NCBI RefSeq assembly: GCF_003333325.1
Contig: NZ_QOLC01000051.1
Location: 55,451 to 119,450 of the forward strand
Length of the DNA stretch: 64,000 nt
Direction of reading: 5' to 3'
Source: Candidatus Ulvibacter alkanivorans
GTDB taxonomy: Bacteria > Bacteroidota > Bacteroidia > Flavobacteriales > Flavobacteriaceae
Every line of letters begins with the position of its first letter. Within the stretch, counting starts at the first letter, position 1. The position numbers and the translations under genes were made by a program. Below, piece by piece: positions 54,178 through 63,909 of this stretch. The notes beneath the pieces were generated by a model. That model did not search any database, was not told the DNA's origin, and worked only from the letters and a program-made list of their open reading frames with translations.

Positions 54178-55861
54178 AAAGTTTGCATCATTTTTACCCC
54201 TTCTTGCGTTGTTGCTTTCGTTACTGTTTGTTTCCTGCGGAATCAATAGGTCGCTAAAGCATCGTCCGGACCTTTCACAGTACAATAGTGAGGAACCCGT
54301 GAAGACGGTTGTAAATGATTCTACTTTTTTCGTCGGAAACAGTTTTCTTACTAAGAACCAACACGGGCTATGGGAAATGTATGTTGAAGGCGATGCCTTA
54401 GAACGCGGACTGCGAATGGGAAGTCTTACTGAAGCGTTACTGCAAAAGCAGGAAGCGGTGTTCTTAAATAAGGTGAACGAATTAGTACCGTCCCCATCCA
54501 AACAAAAATTTCTTCGGAAGTTCTTATCATGGTACAATCGAAAACTACACCTTCATATAACTCCCGAGTATCAAGCCGAGATCTATGGCGTTTCCAGATT
54601 TGCTTCCAACGAATTCAACGAAATTGCACCGCCCTACCTTAGGGCTATGTATCTACATGGAGCTCATGATATTGGTCACGCTTTGCAGGACTTGGCGTTG
54701 GTTGGTTGTACCTCTTTTGCGGTCTGGGACGATAAAAGCGCCGATGGGCAGTTGCTAATAGGCCGAAACTTTGATTTCTATGCAGGTGATGCTTTTGCCG
54801 AAGAGAAGATCATAGCATTTGTAAATCCGGAACACGGTTATAAATTTATGTCGGTGACCTGGGGTGGAATGATCGGAGTAGTTTCGGGTATGAACGAACA
54901 CGGCCTCACGGTTACGATCAATGCAGGGAAATCGAAAATCCCCTTGGTCGCTAAAACACCCATATCGTTAGTGACACGAGAGATCTTACAGTATGCTACC
55001 ACCATAGATGAGGCGATCGATATTGCCAAAAGGAGAGAAGTGTTTGTTTCCGAAGCCATTTTTATTGGAAGTGCCAAAGACGACCGCGCAGCGCTTATTG
55101 AAGTGGCCCCTAGGAAGTTTGGAGTGTATGAGGTCGAAAATTCGGCAAATCAATTGATCTGTTCAAATCATTTTCAAAGTGAAACCTATGTGAACGACCG
55201 CCGTAATCGCAAGACCATAGAAGAGAGTCACACCCAGTACCGATTTGATCGAATGGAAGAATTATTAGATAACGCCCAAAAGATCGATCCCGCTCTCGCA
55301 GTTTCTATTCTTCGGAACAAAAAAGGATTGAACGATAAAGATCTAGGGTATGGAAATGAAAAGGCGATCAATCAGTTATTAGCACATCACGGTATTGTTT
55401 TTCAACCGGAAGAGCGACGCGTATGGATATCCACAAATCCGTATCAATTAGGAGAATTTGTTGCTTACGACTTAGATGATGTCTTTGCCAATCGCAGCGG
55501 CAACCCTTCCGAAGTAAGCCTTTCTATACCTGCCGAAACCATTGCGCAAGATCCGTTCGTTGATAGCGACACTTTTGCTCAATACGAGGAATACCGTACA
55601 CTTGAACGCAAATTTGAAAATGCATTGGACGGTGAGAGCCATACCTTAAAAACACAAGAAGCCGAACAACTCATCGCGCTCAACAGCGCTTATTGGAAGG
55701 CATATTACTTGGCCGGTCGTTATTATTACGATACAGAAAATTATGATCGTGCTGTAGAAAAATTATCGATTGCCGTACAAAAAGAAATACCTTCGCTGGC
55801 AGAATTGGAAGAGGTGGAAAAATACCTTCGGAAGGCGAAACGTAAACATTCTAACCAATAG
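54170..55861 (+). CDS. C45-type Ntn acyltransferase/hydrolase, lipoprotein (pigment cluster)
   Basis: The 563-residue protein has a lipobox (LFVSC, Cys23). The Ntn core has Cys180 in LALVGCTSFAVWDD as likely nucleophile after autocleavage, followed by GRNFDFYAGD and GMNEHGLTVTINAG, as in acyl-CoA:6-APA acyltransferase-like C45 proteins. The C terminus has TPR-like helices (about 500-560). Proteins of this type are common in flexirubin-type clusters and could form or cleave an amide or ester link outside the inner membrane. Confidence 0.85.
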   Translation: MIKKFASFLPLLALLLSLLFVSCGINRSLKHRPDLSQYNSEEPVKTVVNDSTFFVGNSFLTKNQHGLWEMYVEGDALERGLRMGSLTEALLQKQEAVFLNKVNELVPSPSKQKFLRKFLSWYNRKLHLHITPEYQAEIYGVSRFASNEFNEIAPPYLRAMYLHGAHDIGHALQDLALVGCTSFAVWDDKSADGQLLIGRNFDFYAGDAFAEEKIIAFVNPEHGYKFMSVTWGGMIGVVSGMNEHGLTVTINAGKSKIPLVAKTPISLVTREILQYATTIDEAIDIAKRREVFVSEAIFIGSAKDDRAALIEVAPRKFGVYEVENSANQLICSNHFQSETYVNDRRNRKTIEESHTQYRFDRMEELLDNAQKIDPALAVSILRNKKGLNDKDLGYGNEKAINQLLAHHGIVFQPEERRVWISTNPYQLGEFVAYDLDDVFANRSGNPSEVSLSIPAETIAQDPFVDSDTFAQYEEYRTLERKFENALDGESHTLKTQEAEQLIALNSAYWKAYYLAGRYYYDTENYDRAVEKLSIAVQKEIPSLAELEEVEKYLRKAKRKHSNQ

Positions 55862-55867
55862 GTGCTA

Positions 55868-57166
55868 ATGAAAATACCAACTATTGAATTACGATCGAGA
55901 GCAGACATCAAGGCGTTTCAAGAAGAAAAATTGAAACACCTATTAGAATATCTGTTTGCGAATTCTCCCTACTATCAACGTATCTTTAAGCAGCATCAAA
56001 TTGAGGTCTCGTCCATACGGTCGTTAGAAGATCTGCGAAAGATTCCGTTTACTACCAAGGACGATCTACAACACTACAACGAAGAATTTTTATGTGTATC
56101 ACACAAAGAGATAATCGATTATGTGACTACTTCTGGTACTCTGGGCGAACCGGTTACTGTTGCATTAACGGACGCCGACCTCGACCGTCTTGCATATAAT
56201 GAAGCTATTTCCTTTGCTTGTTCGGGTATTACTGCCAATGATACCATACAATTAATGACGACCATAGATCGTCGATTTATGGCCGGTCTCGCGTATTTCT
56301 TAGGGGCTCGAAAATTAGGCGCCGGTATTGTTCGTGTTGGCTCCGGTGTTCCCGAATTACAATGGGACAGTATTCTAAAATTTAATCCAACGTATTTGGT
56401 ATGCGTTCCTTCTTTTCTTCTGAAACTGATCGACTACGCAAAGCAACATGATATTTCACTTTCAGAAACGAGTGTAAAAGCAGCCATTTGTATTGGTGAA
56501 CCCATTCGTGAAGCCGACTTTGGTTTAAACCTGTTGGCTAACAATATTAAAGAAGCTTGGGATATCGAGCTATACGCTACTTATGCATCTACCGAAATGA
56601 GTACCGCATTTAATGAATGTGCAAGCCATCGCGGAGGTCACCAGCACCCGGAATTGATCATTACCGAAATAGTAGATGAGAATGATGTGCCTGTCGAGGA
56701 AGGGGTAGCCGGCGAATTAGTGATCACTACCTTAGGAGTTGAAGGAATGCCGTTACTCCGATTTAAGACCGGAGATATTGTGGAAGCACATACAGATGGT
56801 TGTGAGTGTGGTAGGAACACGCCTCGACTTGGTCCGGTTTTAGGGAGGAAACAGCAAATGATAAAGTATAAAGGAACCACCTTATATCCGCCGGCCCTTT
56901 ACAATGTGTTACATCATTTTACCGAGATTGAAACCTTTGTAATAGAGTTGTTTCAAAACGAGCTCAACACCGATGAGATACGAATAAAGATTGCGGTCGA
57001 GCAACCTTCCGAAGCATTGACCCAAAAGATCATAGATCATTTTAGAGCTAAATTAAGAGTACGTCCCACCATAGCGTTTTGTACGGCAGCAGAAATAGAC
57101 TCGATTCGACAACCGGCTATGAGCAGAAAACCTGTTTGGTTGATCGACACCCGAAACAAGCATTAA
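55868..57166 (+). CDS. Phenylacetate-CoA ligase-like adenylate-forming enzyme (pigment cluster)
   Basis: ATG 55868 is preferred to GTG 55862. The 432-residue protein has the adenylation motif DYVTTSGTLGEPVTVALT, ELYATYASTEM and LRFKTGDIVEAHTDGCECGRNTPRLGPVLGRKQQMIKYKG, the PaaK-type layout. It likely activates 4-coumarate (made by the tyrosine ammonia-lyase) as the starter and loads it on CoA or ACP. It is the last gene of the operon and its stop overlaps the convergent lipoprotein gene by four bases. Confidence 0.87.
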   Translation: MKIPTIELRSRADIKAFQEEKLKHLLEYLFANSPYYQRIFKQHQIEVSSIRSLEDLRKIPFTTKDDLQHYNEEFLCVSHKEIIDYVTTSGTLGEPVTVALTDADLDRLAYNEAISFACSGITANDTIQLMTTIDRRFMAGLAYFLGARKLGAGIVRVGSGVPELQWDSILKFNPTYLVCVPSFLLKLIDYAKQHDISLSETSVKAAICIGEPIREADFGLNLLANNIKEAWDIELYATYASTEMSTAFNECASHRGGHQHPELIITEIVDENDVPVEEGVAGELVITTLGVEGMPLLRFKTGDIVEAHTDGCECGRNTPRLGPVLGRKQQMIKYKGTTLYPPALYNVLHHFTEIETFVIELFQNELNTDEIRIKIAVEQPSEALTQKIIDHFRAKLRVRPTIAFCTAAEIDSIRQPAMSRKPVWLIDTRNKH

Positions 57167-57765
57167 TCGTTGATCGGAATACGCTCGCTCAACAGCCGCC
57201 ATGTATATCCAAGATCACTAGTCTCATCTAGGTCAAAAACGGAATAGTACCTTAGCATGTAATTAGGATTTTCGGGATCTACGCGTATGGGAACCAAGGT
57301 GTCGCTCATATTGTCTTTATGGATCGCGAAGCTGTTCACAACCATAGACCATTGACCGTTTTTTAATTGATAGAGGTAATATTTGTTAAAGACGGGATCT
57401 TTTATTTTGGCCGTTACAAGCAAGAGGTCGCTTTCAAATTCGGGAAACCGCAGCATGCTCAAATTGGCACCATAGGTCTTTGGAATTTTGATGGTAGGTG
57501 CCTTATTCGATTCGAACGAAATGATCGCCAATCCGTTTCGTTTATCGATCTTTTCTACGAAGGCATAGAATGGAACATTGCCTGCTTCATAATTAGCGGT
57601 AACAGCACCTTTAGGTAAAACCGGTTTAATTGGGACCACCTCTACCTCGTCTTCGACCTCGGTTTCTTCTGTAGGGTCGTTGCCTATCACGTTCTTATTC
57701 TTTTGCGGCGGAGTGCCGCAATTTAGAAATAGTAGGCATATTCCAATTCGAAAGAGATGCTTCAT
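57163..57765 (-). CDS. Hypothetical lipoprotein
   Basis: The 200-residue protein has a lipobox LLFLNCG (Cys16) and an acidic, Glu/Val-rich linker (about 30-50). The rest is beta-rich, with no motif I recognise. It is one base from the universal stress protein gene, so the two may be co-transcribed. It is not clearly part of the pigment cluster, because it is on the other strand. Confidence 0.7.
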   Translation of the reverse strand: MKHLFRIGICLLFLNCGTPPQKNKNVIGNDPTEETEVEDEVEVVPIKPVLPKGAVTANYEAGNVPFYAFVEKIDKRNGLAIISFESNKAPTIKIPKTYGANLSMLRFPEFESDLLLVTAKIKDPVFNKYYLYQLKNGQWSMVVNSFAIHKDNMSDTLVPIRVDPENPNYMLRYYSVFDLDETSDLGYTWRLLSERIPIND

Positions 57766-58586
57766 TAGATCTTAAATGTGATCACTGGCATGTTAGCATG
57801 GTTTACCATATCTTCACTTATACTTCCGTTAAAGAAATGCGACAGTCCTTTACGACCATGGGTGCTCATACCCACTAATTGGGCATTGGTTTCTTTGGCG
57901 AAATTGAGAATTCCTTTTTCTACCGAATTGTCATTGTAAACATTTAAACTGTAATTTTCAACATTGGATCCTTTTACGAAATCCTGCATCATTTTCTGTG
58001 CTTCGGAAGAAGTTTTAAATCCGGCAGGCGTGTTCACATACAGTAAGTTGATCTTAGCCCCAACGGTCTTTGCAAATTTTTGAGCTTCCTCAAAACTTTT
58101 TTTACATTCTGAAGAGAAGTCGGTAGCAAAAACAAAATTGTCGACATCGAAAGAAGGGTGTTCGTTCTTTATAACGAGTACCGGGATTTTAGAAGTGCGA
58201 ACAACTTTTTCTGTATTACTTCCAATAAACATTTCTTTAAATCCACTAGCTCCGTGTGAGCCCATGATGATCAATTCGATATCGTTGGTGCGTACGGCTT
58301 CGGAAATATCGTCGTAGATCTCTCCATGACCAATGGTCTGGTACACCGGTACATCTTGAAGAAATGGTTTTTTGAGGGTTTCTTCAAAGTGTTTTTCGGC
58401 CAATTTTATAAAGTACAACGCTTCGGGTAGACTTCCGGTACTTCCAGAATTAGCCAGGTGTAACGGCATTTCCATAGAGTGCAGCAAAAAAATCTCACTA
58501 TCGTGTTTTTTTGCCATTTGAGCCGCTACTTTCAAGGCATTGTCTGCCTGCGGAGAGAAATCGGAAGGTACTAAAATTCGTTTCAT
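57765..58586 (-). CDS. Tandem universal stress protein (two UspA domains)
   Basis: Start ATG 58586-58584 (MKRILVPSDFS) is chosen; an upstream TTG/ATG adds no homology. The 273-residue protein has two UspA domains (about 1-140 and 145-273), each with a start strand (ILVPSDFSPQADNAL; FVFATDFSSECKKSF) and an ATP-binding loop (GSHGASGFKEMFIGSNTE; STHGRKGLSHFFNGSISE). Such proteins bind ATP and help cells to survive stress or growth arrest. Confidence 0.93.
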   Translation of the reverse strand: MKRILVPSDFSPQADNALKVAAQMAKKHDSEIFLLHSMEMPLHLANSGSTGSLPEALYFIKLAEKHFEETLKKPFLQDVPVYQTIGHGEIYDDISEAVRTNDIELIIMGSHGASGFKEMFIGSNTEKVVRTSKIPVLVIKNEHPSFDVDNFVFATDFSSECKKSFEEAQKFAKTVGAKINLLYVNTPAGFKTSSEAQKMMQDFVKGSNVENYSLNVYNDNSVEKGILNFAKETNAQLVGMSTHGRKGLSHFFNGSISEDMVNHANMPVITFKI

Positions 58587-58674
58587 ACAAGATCTAATTT
58601 GAAGTTGGTTTAATAGCATTAAGGTACAAAAATAAATCAGGGCGCAGTCGTTTTTATAATCGTAAAATTTGTAG

Positions 58675-58682
58675 TATATTTG
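58675..58682 (+). promoter_or_regulatory. Promoter -7 box (TATATTTG) of rimP-nusA-infB
   Basis: TATATTTG is identical to the greA -7 box and lies 62 bases before the rimP ATG. No TTTG -33 box is seen at normal spacing. Confidence 0.55.
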
Positions 58683-58707
58683 CAGCGAATTTGATATGCA
58701 ACGAGTT

Positions 58708-58733
58708 GAGGGGACGGAAAGTCCCCTCTTTTT
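58708..58733 (+). terminator. Terminator-like hairpin in the rimP-nusA-infB leader
   Basis: GAGGGGAC (58708-58715), a GGAAA loop, GTCCCCTC (58721-58728), then five T residues. It is a perfect 8-bp stem located between promoter and start codon, ten bases before the rimP ATG. It has all features of an intrinsic terminator but stands in the leader, so it is probably an attenuator. Confidence 0.7.
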
Positions 58734-58743
58734 ATAGCCAAAA

Positions 58744-59211
58744 ATGATGCAGGAAAAAGTTTTACCATTGTTGGAGCAGGCCTTAGCCGATAATCCATCG
58801 CTGTTTTTAATTGATGTGAGAATTTCTGAAAATAATCAGATTCGCGTTATAATAGACGGTGATAATGGGGTGACTGTGGAAGATTGTATAGCCGTGAGTC
58901 GTGCCATAGAGCACAACCTCGATAGAGAGACCGAAGATTTTTCGTTAGAGGTGATGTCTGCGGGTGTTTCGGAACCGTTAACACTTCCGAGGCAATACAA
59001 AAAGAACGTAGGAAGAAAGCTAAAGGTGAAGACGGAAGCGGGTGAAACCATAGAAGGAGAACTCACCCAAAGTGATGAGGATACAGTAACCTTGCAGTGG
59101 AAGGCAAGAGAACCAAAACCGGTTGGAAAAGGAAAAGTAACCGTTCAAAAAGAAGCGGTGTTACCATATAAAGAGATTGTTGAAGCAAAAGTGATGATAA
59201 CATTTAATTAA
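58744..59211 (+). CDS. rimP: Ribosome maturation factor RimP
   Basis: The 155-residue protein shows RimP motifs: VRISENNQIRVIIDGDNGVTVEDCIAVSRAIE, DFSLEVMSAGVSEPLTLPRQYKKNVGRKLKV and a C-terminal SH3-like strand set. It is needed for 30S subunit maturation. First gene of the rimP-nusA-infB operon, with a seven-base gap to nusA and a hairpin leader upstream. Confidence 0.96.
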   Translation: MMQEKVLPLLEQALADNPSLFLIDVRISENNQIRVIIDGDNGVTVEDCIAVSRAIEHNLDRETEDFSLEVMSAGVSEPLTLPRQYKKNVGRKLKVKTEAGETIEGELTQSDEDTVTLQWKAREPKPVGKGKVTVQKEAVLPYKEIVEAKVMITFN

Positions 59212-59218
59212 TAATGAC

Positions 59219-60451
59219 ATGGAAAATTTAGCGTTAATTGATTCTTTTTCAGAATTCAAGGACGATAAACTGATTGATAGAGTAACGCTGATGGCGATAC
59301 TTGAAGACGTTTTTAGAAACGCGTTAAAGAAGAAATATGGTAGTGATGACAATTTTGATATCATTATCAATCCCGATAAAGGAGATTTAGAGATCTGGAG
59401 AAACCGTGTGGTTGTTGCCGATGGTGAAGTAGAAGAGCCAAATGAAGAGATTTCTTTAACGGAAGCTCGTAAGATTGAAGCGGATTTTGAAATTGGTGAG
59501 GATGTTTCCGAAGAGGTAAAATTAATCGACCTTGGACGTCGTTCTATTTTGGCATTACGTCAAAATTTGATCTCCAAGATCCACGAACACGATAACACCA
59601 ATATTTACAAGCAGTTTAAAGAACTGGAAGGAGAGATCTATACGGCCGAAGTTCATCACATTCGTCATCGTGCCGTAATTTTACTAGACGATGAAGGAAA
59701 TGAGATCATTCTTCCGAAGGACAAACAAATTCCTTCCGACTTTTTTAGAAAAGGAGATAATGTTCGTGGAATTATTGAAAGTGTGGAACTTAAAGGGAAC
59801 AAGCCGGCAATTATCATGTCGAGAGCAAACCCATTGTTCCTTGAAAAATTATTTGAACAAGAGATCCCGGAAGTGTTCGACGGACTTATTACCGTTAAGA
59901 AGGTGGTGCGTATCCCCGGAGAAAAGGCTAAAGTGGCGGTAGACTCCTACGATGATCGTATCGATCCTGTGGGTGCCTGTGTGGGTATGAAAGGTTCAAG
60001 AATTCATGGCATTGTTCGTGAATTAGGAAATGAGAACATCGATGTAATCAATTATACTAATAACTTACAGTTGTTTATCACAAGAGCGTTGAGCCCTGCA
60101 AAAGTGACCTCTATCAAATTGAACGAGGAGACGAAACGCGCCGAAGTAATTCTTCGACCTGAAGAAGTAAGTAAGGCCATTGGTCGTGGTGGACATAACA
60201 TTCGTTTGGCGGGACAACTTACTGGTTACGAGATCGACGTATTGAGAGAAGGTGCCGAGGAAGACGTAGAATTAAGAGAATTCTCTGATGAGATCGAAGG
60301 ATGGATCATCGATGAATTCCGTAAAATTGGTCTGGACACAGCTAAAAGTGTGTTAGAGCAAGATATTCATGATTTGGTGAAGCGAACCGACCTAGAGGAA
60401 GAAACGATCGCCGAAGTTATCAACATATTAAAAGAAGAATTTGAAGAGTAG
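59219..60451 (+). CDS. nusA: Transcription termination/antitermination factor NusA
   Basis: The 410-residue protein has the N-terminal RNA-polymerase-binding domain (about 1-125), an S1 domain (about 130-200: [19 protein letters not shown]), and two KH domains with [19 protein letters not shown] and [17 protein letters not shown] short acidic C-terminal tail follows. The two C-terminal acidic repeats of the E. coli protein are absent, as in other Bacteroidota. NusA controls pausing and termination, so it could act on the leader hairpin of its own operon. Confidence 0.97.
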   Translation: MENLALIDSFSEFKDDKLIDRVTLMAILEDVFRNALKKKYGSDDNFDIIINPDKGDLEIWRNRVVVADGEVEEPNEEISLTEARKIEADFEIGEDVSEEVKLIDLGRRSILALRQNLISKIHEHDNTNIYKQFKELEGEIYTAEVHHIRHRAVILLDDEGNEIILPKDKQIPSDFFRKGDNVRGIIESVELKGNKPAIIMSRANPLFLEKLFEQEIPEVFDGLITVKKVVRIPGEKAKVAVDSYDDRIDPVGACVGMKGSRIHGIVRELGNENIDVINYTNNLQLFITRALSPAKVTSIKLNEETKRAEVILRPEEVSKAIGRGGHNIRLAGQLTGYEIDVLREGAEEDVELREFSDEIEGWIIDEFRKIGLDTAKSVLEQDIHDLVKRTDLEEETIAEVINILKEEFEE

Positions 60452-60507
60452 TTGAAAGTTTAACTACTTTTATATTTATATTACAAAGAAAAGAACAGAC
60501 CCAATTT

Positions 60508-63237
60508 ATGGCTGAAGTAAAAACAATGAGGCTTAACAAAGTATTACGGGAATTCAATATCTCTCTTGATCGTGCCGTGGAATTTTTAAGTTCCAAAGGA
60601 TACGAGGTGGACGCACGTCCAACCACGAAGATCACGGGTGAAGAATACCAAGTGCTTTTTGATGAATTCCAAACCGACAAAAGTAAGAAGATAGAATCGA
60701 AAGAGGTCGGTGAGGAAAAGCGAAAAGAGAAAGAAGAGCTTCGCCTAGAACGGGAACGTGAGCTTGAAGAAAAGCAGAAGAAGGAAGCTCCCGAAGTGAT
60801 AAAGGGAGAAGCCAAACTCGACGGACCGAAACAAGTAGGGAAGATCGACCTGGATGCTAAAAAGAAAGAAGTCAAGACCGAAGAGGTCAAGGAAGAGAAG
60901 GCTAAGGAAGAGAAAGTCGAGAAAAAGGAAACGCCTAAGGCCGAGGCCAAGGTAGAAAAACCTGCTGCTAAATCGGAAGAAGCCGAAAAGCCAAAGGCAA
61001 AGGCGCCCGAGAAAAAAGCCGAGAAAGAAGATGCCAAACCTGCTAAAGCAAAGGAGGAGCCTAAAGAAGAAAAGCAGGAGGAAGCCGAAGGGGGTAACAA
61101 GATCGTCGAGACCAATTACAAAAAATTAGACGGACCGAATTTTACAGGCGAAAAGATCGACCTGTCGAAATTTAAAAAGCCTGAAAAGAAAAAAGATAAG
61201 AAAGACGATAAGAAGTCTGAAAAGAAAGGACGTCGTCGTCGTATAAGTAAAGATACTTCAAAAGGTGGTGGAAACTACCGAGACAATCGAGGCAAAGGAA
61301 GAGGACGTTCTAACGTGCCTAAAGAAGAGCCGAGCGAGGAAGAAGTGCAAAGACAAGTTCGGGAGACCCTTGAAAAACTTCAAGGAAAGTCTTCTAAAGG
61401 TAAAGGAGCCAAATACAGAAGAGAGAAGCGTGATAGTCACCGTCAAAAGACAGAGGACGAACTGGCACAACAAGAAATGGACAGCAAATTGCTAAAAGTA
61501 ACCGAGTTTGTTACTGTAAGTGAGGTTGCTACCATGATGGATGTTCCTGTTACCAAGATTATCTCTGCGTGTATGTCCCTCGGAATGATGGTGACCATGA
61601 ACCAGCGCCTCGATGCAGAAACTTTATCGATCGTAGCCGATGAATTTGGGTACGATGTTGAGTTTATTACAGCCGATATTGAAGAATCCATCCAAGAAGA
61701 AGAGGATGCTCCGGAAGATCTCGAGCCTCGTGCACCAATTGTTACAGTAATGGGTCACGTAGATCACGGTAAAACGTCATTGTTGGATTATATTCGAGAA
61801 GAGAATGTGATCGCCGGTGAGTCTGGTGGAATCACACAACATATTGGGGCCTACGGAGTGCAGTTAGAGAATGGTCAGAAGATCGCATTCTTAGATACTC
61901 CGGGTCACGAAGCGTTTACCGCCATGCGTGCCAGAGGAGCACAGGTAACCGATCTTGCTATTATTGTAGTAGCAGCAGATGATGATATCATGCCTCAAAC
62001 CAAAGAGGCAATAAGCCATGCACAGGCGGCTGGAGTGCCAATCGTGTTTGCTATTAACAAAATTGATAAACCTACAGCCAACCCCGATAAGATCAAAGAA
62101 GGCTTAGCCTCTATGAACTTATTGGTTGAAGACTGGGGTGGTAAAATTCAATCACACGATATTTCTGCAAAAACAGGAGAAGGTGTGAACGAACTATTAG
62201 AAAAAGTACTGCTAGAAGCAGAATTATTAGAGCTAACAGCGAATCCGGATAAACCTGCTAATGGAACTGTAGTAGAAGCGTTCTTGGATAAAGGTCGTGG
62301 ATACGTTTCCACTATCTTGGTACAAGGAGGAACGTTGCGAATAGGTGATTATGTATTGGCAGGACAGCACAGTGGTAAGGTAAAAGCCATGCACGATGAG
62401 CGCGGAAATAAAATCAAGAAAGCAGGACCTTCCACACCGGTATCTATATTAGGTCTGGATGGAGCGCCGCAGGCAGGTGACAAATTCAATGTATTTGAGG
62501 ACGAACGCGAAGCTAAAGATATTGCCGGTCGTCGTACACAATTACAACGCGAACAATCTGTAAGAACACAACGCCATATCACATTAGATGAGATTGGTCG
62601 TCGTATTGCCCTAGGAGAGTTTAAAGAGCTCAACATTATCCTTAAAGGTGATGTGGACGGATCTGTTGAAGCCTTGACCGACTCGTTCCAAAAGCTATCT
62701 ACGGAAGAAATCCAAGTAAATATAATACATAAGGCGGTAGGACCAATAACCGAAAGTGATGTGTTGTTGGCTTCGGCCTCAGATGCGATTATCATCGGAT
62801 TTAATGTGCGACCTATGGGTAATGCTCGTCAAATCGCCGATAAAGAAGAGATCGATATTAGAACCTATTCGATCATCTACGATGCGATCAACGATCTCAA
62901 AGATGCGATGGAAGGAATGCTCTCTCCTGAAATGAAGGAAGAGGTAACCGGTACCGCAGAGATCCGTGAAACATTTAAGATTTCCAAGGTCGGTACCATC
63001 GCAGGTTGTATGGTACTTACCGGAAAGATCTTTAGAAATTCCGGTATCCGTTTGATCCGCGAAGGAGTTGTTGTACATACGGGTGAATTAGACTCGTTAA
63101 AACGATTTAAGGATGATGTGAAAGAAGTTTCTAAAGGGTACGATTGTGGTATTCAGATCAAGAACTATAACGATATCAAGGAAGGCGATACAATAGAAGC
63201 GTTCCAAGAAGTTGCAGTAAAGAAGAAATTAAAATAA
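60508..63237 (+). CDS. infB: Translation initiation factor IF-2
   Basis: The 909-residue protein starts with the IF2-N helical motif ([20 protein letters not shown]). A long Lys/Glu-rich region follows (about 60-310), then a second IF2-N motif ([20 protein letters not shown]) and the GTPase core with GHVDHGKT (about residue 415), DTPGHEAF and NKID. The C-terminal domains follow. It places initiator tRNA on the ribosome. The charged linker is highly repetitive in Lys, Glu and Ala and differs in length between species. Confidence 0.98.
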   Translation: MAEVKTMRLNKVLREFNISLDRAVEFLSSKGYEVDARPTTKITGEEYQVLFDEFQTDKSKKIESKEVGEEKRKEKEELRLERERELEEKQKKEAPEVIKGEAKLDGPKQVGKIDLDAKKKEVKTEEVKEEKAKEEKVEKKETPKAEAKVEKPAAKSEEAEKPKAKAPEKKAEKEDAKPAKAKEEPKEEKQEEAEGGNKIVETNYKKLDGPNFTGEKIDLSKFKKPEKKKDKKDDKKSEKKGRRRRISKDTSKGGGNYRDNRGKGRGRSNVPKEEPSEEEVQRQVRETLEKLQGKSSKGKGAKYRREKRDSHRQKTEDELAQQEMDSKLLKVTEFVTVSEVATMMDVPVTKIISACMSLGMMVTMNQRLDAETLSIVADEFGYDVEFITADIEESIQEEEDAPEDLEPRAPIVTVMGHVDHGKTSLLDYIREENVIAGESGGITQHIGAYGVQLENGQKIAFLDTPGHEAFTAMRARGAQVTDLAIIVVAADDDIMPQTKEAISHAQAAGVPIVFAINKIDKPTANPDKIKEGLASMNLLVEDWGGKIQSHDISAKTGEGVNELLEKVLLEAELLELTANPDKPANGTVVEAFLDKGRGYVSTILVQGGTLRIGDYVLAGQHSGKVKAMHDERGNKIKKAGPSTPVSILGLDGAPQAGDKFNVFEDEREAKDIAGRRTQLQREQSVRTQRHITLDEIGRRIALGEFKELNIILKGDVDGSVEALTDSFQKLSTEEIQVNIIHKAVGPITESDVLLASASDAIIIGFNVRPMGNARQIADKEEIDIRTYSIIYDAINDLKDAMEGMLSPEMKEEVTGTAEIRETFKISKVGTIAGCMVLTGKIFRNSGIRLIREGVVVHTGELDSLKRFKDDVKEVSKGYDCGIQIKNYNDIKEGDTIEAFQEVAVKKKLK

Positions 63238-63259
63238 GAAGTTTTTCTTCGGAAGAAAA

Positions 63260-63289
63260 GCGCTCGCCATTGGCGAGCGCTTTTTTTTT
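63260..63289 (+). terminator. Intrinsic terminator of the rimP-nusA-infB operon
   Basis: GCGCTCGCC (63260-63268), loop ATT, GGCGAGCGC (63272-63280), then nine T residues. It is a strong hairpin, 22 bases after the infB stop. Confidence 0.92.
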
Positions 63290-63290
63290 A

Positions 63291-63495
63291 TTGTCATCTC
63301 GAATTGTCATCTCGAACGTAGGTGAGAGATCTCTCTTGGAGTGATAATGTAGTTGTAAGATTCTTCGCTTCGCTCTGAATGACAGTTATATGTCATCTCG
63401 AACGTAGGTGAGAGATCTCTCTTGGAGTGATATTTTGTAAGATTCTTCGCTTCGCTCTGAATGACATGAGATTCTTCGCTTTGCTCTGAATGACA
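63291..63495. repeat. REP/MITE-like repeat array downstream of infB
   Basis: Two nearly identical units (63305-63384 and 63391-63466) start with TGTCATCTCGAACGTAGG and end with TTCGCTCTGAATGACA. Each has terminal inverted repeats TGTCAT/ATGACA and a central palindrome GAGAGATCTCTC. A leading fragment (63291-63303) and a 3' fragment (63468-63495) flank them. The copies differ by a short deletion near the middle (AATGTAG-type bases). This is a dispersed palindromic repeat, not CRISPR. No gene is seen here. Confidence 0.85.
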
Positions 63496-63513
63496 GTGCG
63501 GATCACAGCAAGC

Positions 63514-63909
63514 TTACTTGCGGCGTTCAGGCTTTAGGATAAAAGCAGAACTAAAATTATCTTGAATGGCAAGTAAGGCACGATCGGCGTCTAACCGACT
63601 GCTAAAATTTCCAACCCAAACCTTATAATTAGGTGTTTCATACTCGATAGAAGCGGGCCAAGTTCCATACAAACCACGGTATTTTTTTATGATCGAATTC
63701 GCGCGATTTAACTCTCCATAATACAACTGTATGGTGTACCCATCACTTAATTTATTGTCCTTTTCCAGTGACTTCTTTAATTCTAATAATTGTGGGATTT
63801 TCCCATCTTGATTTATAGTGACACTGCCCGATTGTCCAAAAGTTGCTTCCGAAGCGAACAGGGCTAAAAAACTGAAAATAAATAGGTTACGATATATTGT
63901 AGAATTCAT
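63514..63909 (-). CDS. SPOR-domain secreted protein
   Basis: The 131-residue protein has a signal peptide (about 1-26, ending FGQ), then a short linker. Its C-terminal domain has the SPOR layout: GYTIQLYYGELNRANSIIKKYRGLY, PNYKVWVGNFSSRLDADRALLAIQDNF and SAFILKPE. SPOR domains bind septal peptidoglycan that lacks stem peptides. The gene is alone on the minus strand, at the edge of the window, and its upstream region runs out to the end. Confidence 0.9.
   Translation of the reverse strand: MNSTIYRNLFIFSFLALFASEATFGQSGSVTINQDGKIPQLLELKKSLEKDNKLSDGYTIQLYYGELNRANSIIKKYRGLYGTWPASIEYETPNYKVWVGNFSSRLDADRALLAIQDNFSSAFILKPERRK

Noticed and set aside
37019..57166. Dialkylresorcinol genes (darA/darB) within the pigment cluster
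   Set aside because: None of the ketosynthases looks like a KAS III-type DarB and no DarA-like cyclase is present.
60720..61260. Charged repeat region in infB as a separate low-complexity insertion
   Set aside because: A long Lys/Glu/Ala-rich linker is normal in IF-2 of this phylum.
63291..63495. CRISPR-like array
   Set aside because: Units are 76-80 bases with inverted ends and no spacers of regular length; no cas genes are near.
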